Assembly: GCA_002293275.1 (NCBI GenBank)
Contig: DBCX01000057.1
Location: 14,552-39,608 of the forward strand
Length of the DNA stretch: 25,057 nt
Direction of reading: 5' to 3'
Source of the DNA: Cyanobacteria bacterium UBA947
GTDB taxonomy: Bacteria > Cyanobacteriota > Vampirovibrionia > Gastranaerophilales > Gastranaerophilaceae
The notes under the pieces were generated by a model. It did no database searches. It saw only the letters and a list, made by a program, of their open reading frames with translations, and was not told the DNA's origin. The translations under genes and the position numbers were made by a program. Below, one piece after another: positions 20,898 through 25,057 of this stretch. Position 1 is the stretch's first letter, and every line of letters starts with the position of its first letter.

Positions 20898-23800
20898 GTA
20901 CGGAAGAATTTAGTTTTAAGTTTTTAAGAGACAGCGCGGGCGCAGGCAGCTGGCGACGCGGTTATGAGTGCTACACAAAAAACCTCGTGTTTGATAATTA
21001 TCCCGAGAAGAATTTTTATATGGCAAAGGTTAAGGGGAATTATCAGGATTCGTATAAGACGGATTTGATATTTAAAAAAGGTAAAGTGGAGGCAAGATGC
21101 ACGTGCCCTTTGAAAGAGGAATGGTGCAAACACGCGGTTGCGGTCGCTTTAAAGGCGCTGGATGAGCATGCTTATGAGGACTGGTTGGAGACAAAATATG
21201 GGATTGAACCGAGTTTTCCTGATGAAAACACGGCGTTGACCGCGCCGGCTCAAGGTGATTATATTTTCCATTTCAACGCCAAACGCAAGGCGAATTTCTT
21301 TTCCATTCTGGTGCGCTCGCGTGAGACGGGCAAAATTGTGCGGCAGATTGAGCCGATTCTGCGCGGACTGATTGAGCAGCAAAAACAAAACCCGAAGTTC
21401 AAGTTGAATAATTCCCAAAAGACAGAGGTGGAGATTTTCACGGAGCTGCTGAAAATTTCGCGTCAGGACAAAAAAGCCGGCTGGTATGATATCCAGATTA
21501 CAAAGTTTTCGGCTATGTTTGACTTGCTCGCGCGCGCGGATGAGGTTTTGGATGAAAAGACAAAAGAGCGGTTGAAGTTTACGGATAAGGAGTGGAAGCT
21601 GGTTTTAAGAGTCAGCGCAGGGCAGGGCAACAACAACGCGGGGATTTTGCTTGCGCTTGAATGGTGCAGGCCAAACAGCGATGAGATTTACCCCTTTGAA
21701 GAGGTCAGATATTTTTCGCGCCACTTGAAATGGGGCAGGTATAAAAACGTAATTTTTCCGACGAACATTGCGATGCAATCACTGCCGCAAAATTTGTTGA
21801 AATCATCGTTCACGGATTTGAAAGAAGCCGACGGCGGTAAATTCATTTATGAGGAACTGCCGCAGCTGCAAAAAATTATGGATGTGGATATTGACCCCAA
21901 GATTTCGCAATTGATGTTATCTGACCGGCCGCCGGTGAACGTCGTTTCGCTCGGGATTGATTATGACCAGTCGTTGAAGGCTTCGCTGGAATTTGATTAT
22001 GACGGGGTCAAGGTGCCGTATTCAAAAACGGCAAAGGCGCCGTATTTGACCGTTAAAAAAGACGACTTGGTTTATTGGATTAAGCGTAATTTGCAGCACG
22101 AGCAGGCGGCCTATGATATGCTTTTGGCCTGTAAATTTGTGCCGTCGCAGACAAACAACCTGACGCTTGATAAAGAAACCGCGATTGATTTTTATAATTA
22201 TTATATCAAGCAGGCGGGTGACGGCTGGAAGTTTGTTGAAAAAGACGAGATGAGTTTCTTTAAGCTGATGGATAATCCGTTCAAGTTGTGTGCAAAAATT
22301 GATTTCAGCGAGGAGGCGCAAGACAGTTTTGAGGTGTTTATTTACGGTCAGGCCGGTGATGAGATTATTGACTTTGACGATATTTATGACACGATACAAA
22401 GCGGTGAAAAGTATTGCAGAATCAGATCTTTAGGGTTTGTTGAATACCCTGCGCAAGAGATTTATGCGATGATGCGCGCGTTCAATTCGTTTGATGTTTT
22501 CAGAACGCAGGACAACAAATATACCGTGAAAACTTATCGCGCCGGGCTTATCACCGAGTTAAAAAACTTGGGGATTGAGCTGATTTTAAGCGACAAGTTT
22601 GATAAATTCTGGGAGCAGATGTCAAGTTTTTCAGCCGGTGAGAGCGCGGATTTGCCAACGGGGATTAACGCGGAGTTTCGTGAGTATCAGGAACGCGGAT
22701 TCGGGTGGCTGTGGTTCATGTACAAATACGGCTTGAACGGGATTTTGGCTGATGATATGGGACTGGGCAAAACCTTGCAGGCGCTGGCTGCTATCCAAAA
22801 AGCAAAAGAGGTTGACGGTGCTGCGCCGACACTGGTTATTTGTCCGACGACGGTTGTTTTTAACTGGGAAAACGAGATACAAAAATTCGCGCCGGGACTC
22901 AGTTGCTTGAAATTATCCGGTGCCGAGCGCAAGATGCTTTTTGGCGAGATGGAAAAATACGATATTGTGATAACAAGTTATGCGCTTGTGCGGCGTGATA
23001 TTGAGGAGCTGCAAAAAGTTAATTTCAGATACGTTGTTCTTGATGAATCGCAGAACATTAAAAACGCGATGTCGCAGACAGCGCAGGCGGTGAAAAAATT
23101 AAGAGCCGATCACAAGCTCGCACTCTCCGGTACACCGATTGAAAACAAGCTGGAAGAATTGTGGTCGGTGTTTGATTTTCTTATGCCGGGATTTTTGTTC
23201 TCTGTTGCGGAGTTTAACCAGCGGTATGTCAACGCGATTATGGAGCGCGCGGACAAAACTGTTGAGAAAAGACTCAAACTTCAGATTTACCCCTTTATTT
23301 TACGTCGGATGAAACGCGACGTTGCAAAAGATTTGCCGGATAAAGTTGAAAACATTGCATATTGCGAGCTTACCGATGAGCAGCGCGATTTTTATCTGAC
23401 GGTGCTCGACAGTACAAAAGAAGAACTGTTCAAAAGCATTGAACAAAACGGGTTGGAAAAAAGCCGGATGTCAATTTTCTCTGCGCTGCTGCGTCTGCGC
23501 CAGATTTGCTGTCACCCGCGGCTTTACGATAAAGAGAACGTTAAAAATATTATGTCGAGCGGCAAGTTTGAAAAACTTAAATCCATGCTGGAGGAGATTA
23601 TTTCCGAGGGCCACAGGGTGCTGTTGTTCAGCCAATTTGTGGATATGCTGGACATTGTTAAAGCGTGGTTGGAGCGCGAAGGAATCCCGTTTGAGTATCT
23701 GACTGGCAAAACAAAAGACCGGCAGGGCGCGGTTGAGCGGTTCAATTCAACACCTTCTATTCCGATTTTCTTAATCAGTTTGAAAGCCGGCGGTACGGGC

Positions 23801-24070
23801 TTGAACCTGACGGGAGCGGATTATGTCATCCATTACGACCCGTGGTGGAACCCTGCGGTGGAAGACCAGGCGACCGACCGTGCGTATCGTATCGGCCAGA
23901 CCAAAAAAGTTTTTGTCTACCGCTTGATTACGAAAAATACCGTTGAGGAAAAAATCCAGAAACTTAAATCAATGAAACGAAACCTTGTAGACAGCGTAAT
24001 TTCAGTTGACCGCAACATAACTAAATCCTTAACGATGGAAGATATTAAAGAAATCTTCTCGGTGGATTAA
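20894..24070 (+). CDS. SWIM zinc-finger SNF2-family ATPase/helicase
   Basis: A large bacterial SNF2 ATPase of 1058 residues. An N-terminal SWIM zinc finger (Cys69, Cys71, Cys78, His80 in CTCPLKEEWCKH) is followed by a long region as in bacterial SNF2-associated proteins (about 100-590), then the helicase: Walker A DDMGLGKT (620-627, Lys626), motif II DESQ (717-720), motif III LSGTPIENKLEELWS, motif V KAGGTGLNLTGADYV, and motif VI DQATDRAYRIGQ (991-1002). Such enzymes translocate on DNA to remodel protein-DNA or polymerase complexes; the exact target is unknown. The start is uncertain: ATG 20894 begins just before the conserved-looking sequence, but in-frame GTGs at 20834 and 20840 (the latter five bases after GGAGG) would add about 20 residues. 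Its stop overlaps that of the convergent gene in the palindrome TTAA. Confidence 0.92.
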   Translation: MSTEEFSFKFLRDSAGAGSWRRGYECYTKNLVFDNYPEKNFYMAKVKGNYQDSYKTDLIFKKGKVEARCTCPLKEEWCKHAVAVALKALDEHAYEDWLETKYGIEPSFPDENTALTAPAQGDYIFHFNAKRKANFFSILVRSRETGKIVRQIEPILRGLIEQQKQNPKFKLNNSQKTEVEIFTELLKISRQDKKAGWYDIQITKFSAMFDLLARADEVLDEKTKERLKFTDKEWKLVLRVSAGQGNNNAGILLALEWCRPNSDEIYPFEEVRYFSRHLKWGRYKNVIFPTNIAMQSLPQNLLKSSFTDLKEADGGKFIYEELPQLQKIMDVDIDPKISQLMLSDRPPVNVVSLGIDYDQSLKASLEFDYDGVKVPYSKTAKAPYLTVKKDDLVYWIKRNLQHEQAAYDMLLACKFVPSQTNNLTLDKETAIDFYNYYIKQAGDGWKFVEKDEMSFFKLMDNPFKLCAKIDFSEEAQDSFEVFIYGQAGDEIIDFDDIYDTIQSGEKYCRIRSLGFVEYPAQEIYAMMRAFNSFDVFRTQDNKYTVKTYRAGLITELKNLGIELILSDKFDKFWEQMSSFSAGESADLPTGINAEFREYQERGFGWLWFMYKYGLNGILADDMGLGKTLQALAAIQKAKEVDGAAPTLVICPTTVVFNWENEIQKFAPGLSCLKLSGAERKMLFGEMEKYDIVITSYALVRRDIEELQKVNFRYVVLDESQNIKNAMSQTAQAVKKLRADHKLALSGTPIENKLEELWSVFDFLMPGFLFSVAEFNQRYVNAIMERADKTVEKRLKLQIYPFILRRMKRDVAKDLPDKVENIAYCELTDEQRDFYLTVLDSTKEELFKSIEQNGLEKSRMSIFSALLRLRQICCHPRLYDKENVKNIMSSGKFEKLKSMLEEIISEGHRVLLFSQFVDMLDIVKAWLEREGIPFEYLTGKTKDRQGAVERFNSTPSIPIFLISLKAGGTGLNLTGADYVIHYDPWWNPAVEDQATDRAYRIGQTKKVFVYRLITKNTVEEKIQKLKSMKRNLVDSVISVDRNITKSLTMEDIKEIFSVD

Positions 24071-24915
24071 AGTCCCAGCGCGTCGTAATACTCAGGTCTT
24101 GGCTGCGGCGGGTAAAGGTTGTCCTCTTGTTCTTTGAGTAAATCCGCCGGGATTTGACTTGCTATTAAATTTACCGCTTGCTTGACAAGAGTACGTTTAT
24201 TTTCATCGTCCGCCTCATCGTACAGCGCGCTCAAAGCGTAGTACGCTTCATTCTTTTTGCTTTGCGCTACATCAACGCCTTGATTTTTCAATGCCGTCGC
24301 TAAACCGTTCAAGATGTCTGTTTGGCGCAACGAGTCCAACTCTTTGACTGACAGGTTATCTGTAATATTGTCCCAAAAATCTTTACCCGGGTTTTGGTGA
24401 TTCCAGGTCGCAATCACAGGAAAAATATTATCGGAATTGAGTTTTTTAACGGCATTAAAAAATGCGTCGGAATCTTGATTGGCAAAAGTAAGTGAGGAAC
24501 CTGACAAAGTTAAATCTTTAACCAGATTCAACCTCTCGGCGTATTGAAGTTCATTTTCTTCTTTGCGCAAATTCTTGTACTTCTTTGATGCCTCAGATTC
24601 GTTTGTCGTTGTACCAGACTCGTCAGTTTTTTTATCAGTATCATCTTTAGATGAACTTGACGAGCGCGTAAAATTCAAGCCCGGAATTGACCAGCTTGGC
24701 AAATCCGTGTAATAGTTCAAAAGATCCCAGTTTGACTGGTACGGGCTGCCAAGATTAATAGTCGGCGGCGTGGTGTCCCATATTGACGGCATTGGCAGAT
24801 ACGGACTTGAAAAGTAATTGTTGCCTTGTCCGCAGAAGCAGCCACCGCCTGACGACATATACTTGAACATCATCATCTGCATAAAAAGCCTTGGCATATT
24901 AACTGAATTACTCAT
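24067..24915 (-). CDS. Hypothetical hydrophilic protein (282 aa)
   Basis: I do not recognise this protein. The N-terminal third is unusual: Met-rich start (PRLFMQMMMFKYMSSGGG), a CFCG motif, then a Pro/Tyr/Trp/Asn-rich stretch (about 35-80) probably without regular structure. Residues about 83-110 are a Ser/Asp/Lys/Thr low-complexity linker (SSSSSKDDTDKKTDESGTTT). The C-terminal part (about 112-265) is helical and acidic, with SVKELDSLRQTDILNGLATA and ANLIAS-like helices, and a short Pro-rich end. There is no signal peptide or membrane segment. The start is ATG 24915 with GGAGG eight bases upstream. The stop is shared with the SNF2 gene in TTAA. The layout (disordered N-terminus plus helical C-terminus) is seen in secreted or scaffold proteins, but no function is implied. 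Confidence 0.7.
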   Translation of the reverse strand: MSNSVNMPRLFMQMMMFKYMSSGGGCFCGQGNNYFSSPYLPMPSIWDTTPPTINLGSPYQSNWDLLNYYTDLPSWSIPGLNFTRSSSSSKDDTDKKTDESGTTTNESEASKKYKNLRKEENELQYAERLNLVKDLTLSGSSLTFANQDSDAFFNAVKKLNSDNIFPVIATWNHQNPGKDFWDNITDNLSVKELDSLRQTDILNGLATALKNQGVDVAQSKKNEAYYALSALYDEADDENKRTLVKQAVNLIASQIPADLLKEQEDNLYPPQPRPEYYDALGL

Positions 24916-24942
24916 GGTGTTTTCCTCCGGTGTTTATCTATA

Positions 24943-24968
24943 CATGTAAAAAAATATTTTTTAACATG
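24943..24968. repeat. AT-rich 26-base near-perfect palindrome
   Basis: The two half sites CATGT(A/T)AAAAAA are inverted around a central AT, with 12 of 13 pairs matching (one T-T/A-A mismatch). It lies in the 115-base gap before the gene at 24915. On the minus strand it abuts a possible -10 (TATAGA, 24937-24942), so it would cover the -35/spacer region, a typical operator position; it could also fold in the leader RNA. Confidence 0.5.
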
Positions 24969-24989
24969 ATTTACCGGCGGTATTTACGC

Positions 24990-25019
24990 AGTATATACGA
25001 AAGTAAAAAAAATTTACAA
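24990..25019 (-). promoter_or_regulatory. Candidate promoter between the tRNA and the 282-aa gene
   Basis: On the minus strand, TTGTAA (25014-25019), an 18-base spacer and TATACT (24990-24995). It would give a leader of about 70 bases containing the palindrome before the gene at 24915. The only competing candidate is TATAGA at 24937-24942. Confidence 0.4.
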
Positions 25020-25030
25020 AAGAATAAAGC

Positions 25031-25057
25031 TGTCGATGAAGGGACTTGAACCCCCAC
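25031..25057 (-). tRNA. 3' end of a tRNA (partial, runs off the window)
   Basis: On the minus strand the last bases form a T arm: stem GGGGG pairing with CCCTT (two G-T pairs), loop TTCAAGT, then a seven-base acceptor strand CATCGAC and discriminator A at 25031. CCA is not encoded. The anticodon is outside the window, so the amino acid cannot be assigned; the A discriminator and the sequence style would suit a leucine tRNA, but this is a guess. Confidence 0.85.

Overview
The window is a compact bacterial chromosome segment with almost no non-coding space: the longest gap between genes is about 145 bases. Base composition is moderate and there are no IS elements, phage genes, rRNA genes or CRISPR arrays. 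Core genes (ftsZ tail, aroF-type DAHP synthase, hpt, thrC, hom, fusA, uvrB, rsgA, a prenyl diphosphate synthase, a DUF212 phosphatase) alternate with proteins I do not recognise. A type IV pilin-like protein, a lipoprotein, a large exported TPR protein and a prenyltransferase/DUF212 pair (a pairing I recall from Cyanobacteria) would fit the non-photosynthetic cyanobacterial sister lineage (Vampirovibrionia/Gastranaerophilales, 'Melainabacteria'). That assignment is an inference and needs a database search.

Layout. 1-5357 (+): the last 19 codons of a probable ftsZ, DAHP synthase, hypoxanthine phosphoribosyltransferase, then a coupled three-gene set of histidine kinase with N-terminal receiver, LuxR/NarL-type response regulator, and a large probably membrane-anchored coiled-coil protein. 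5378-10505 (-): fusA, a small Gly/Asn-rich protein, hom, thrC (these last three probably one operon), and a separate short pseudopilin. 10631-18359 (+): an unknown protein, a zinc-ribbon/membrane/PH-like protein, uvrB, a Gly/Ala-rich small protein, a TPR protein overlapping a lipoprotein gene, and two overlapping genes for hydrophobic proteins. 18260-18580 (-): a small exported protein overlapping the preceding gene tail to tail. 18595-24070 (+): rsgA, prenyl diphosphate synthase and DUF212 phosphatase, joined by short overlaps, then a SWIM/SNF2 ATPase with its own promoter and leader. 24067-24915 (-): an unknown hydrophilic protein, with the 3' end of a tRNA upstream at the window edge.

The most striking signal is regulatory. 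Seven genes without a Shine-Dalgarno site (hpt, the histidine kinase, the zinc-ribbon protein, uvrB, the TPR protein, rsgA and the small exported protein) each have a -10-like hexamer TAnnnT ending exactly six bases before the ATG. One has a perfect TTGACA 17 bases upstream, one a partial -35, and four an extended TGn. This places transcription starts at or next to the A of ATG, so the genes look leaderless. The clearest case is the 14-base gap between the exported protein and rsgA, which holds two overlapping divergent -10 elements. Other genes (pilin, thrC, small operon head, fusA, unknown 245-aa protein, distal unknown protein) have upstream Shine-Dalgarno sites. Two initiation modes therefore seem to coexist. 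I see no classic GC-hairpin-plus-T-run terminator in any gap.
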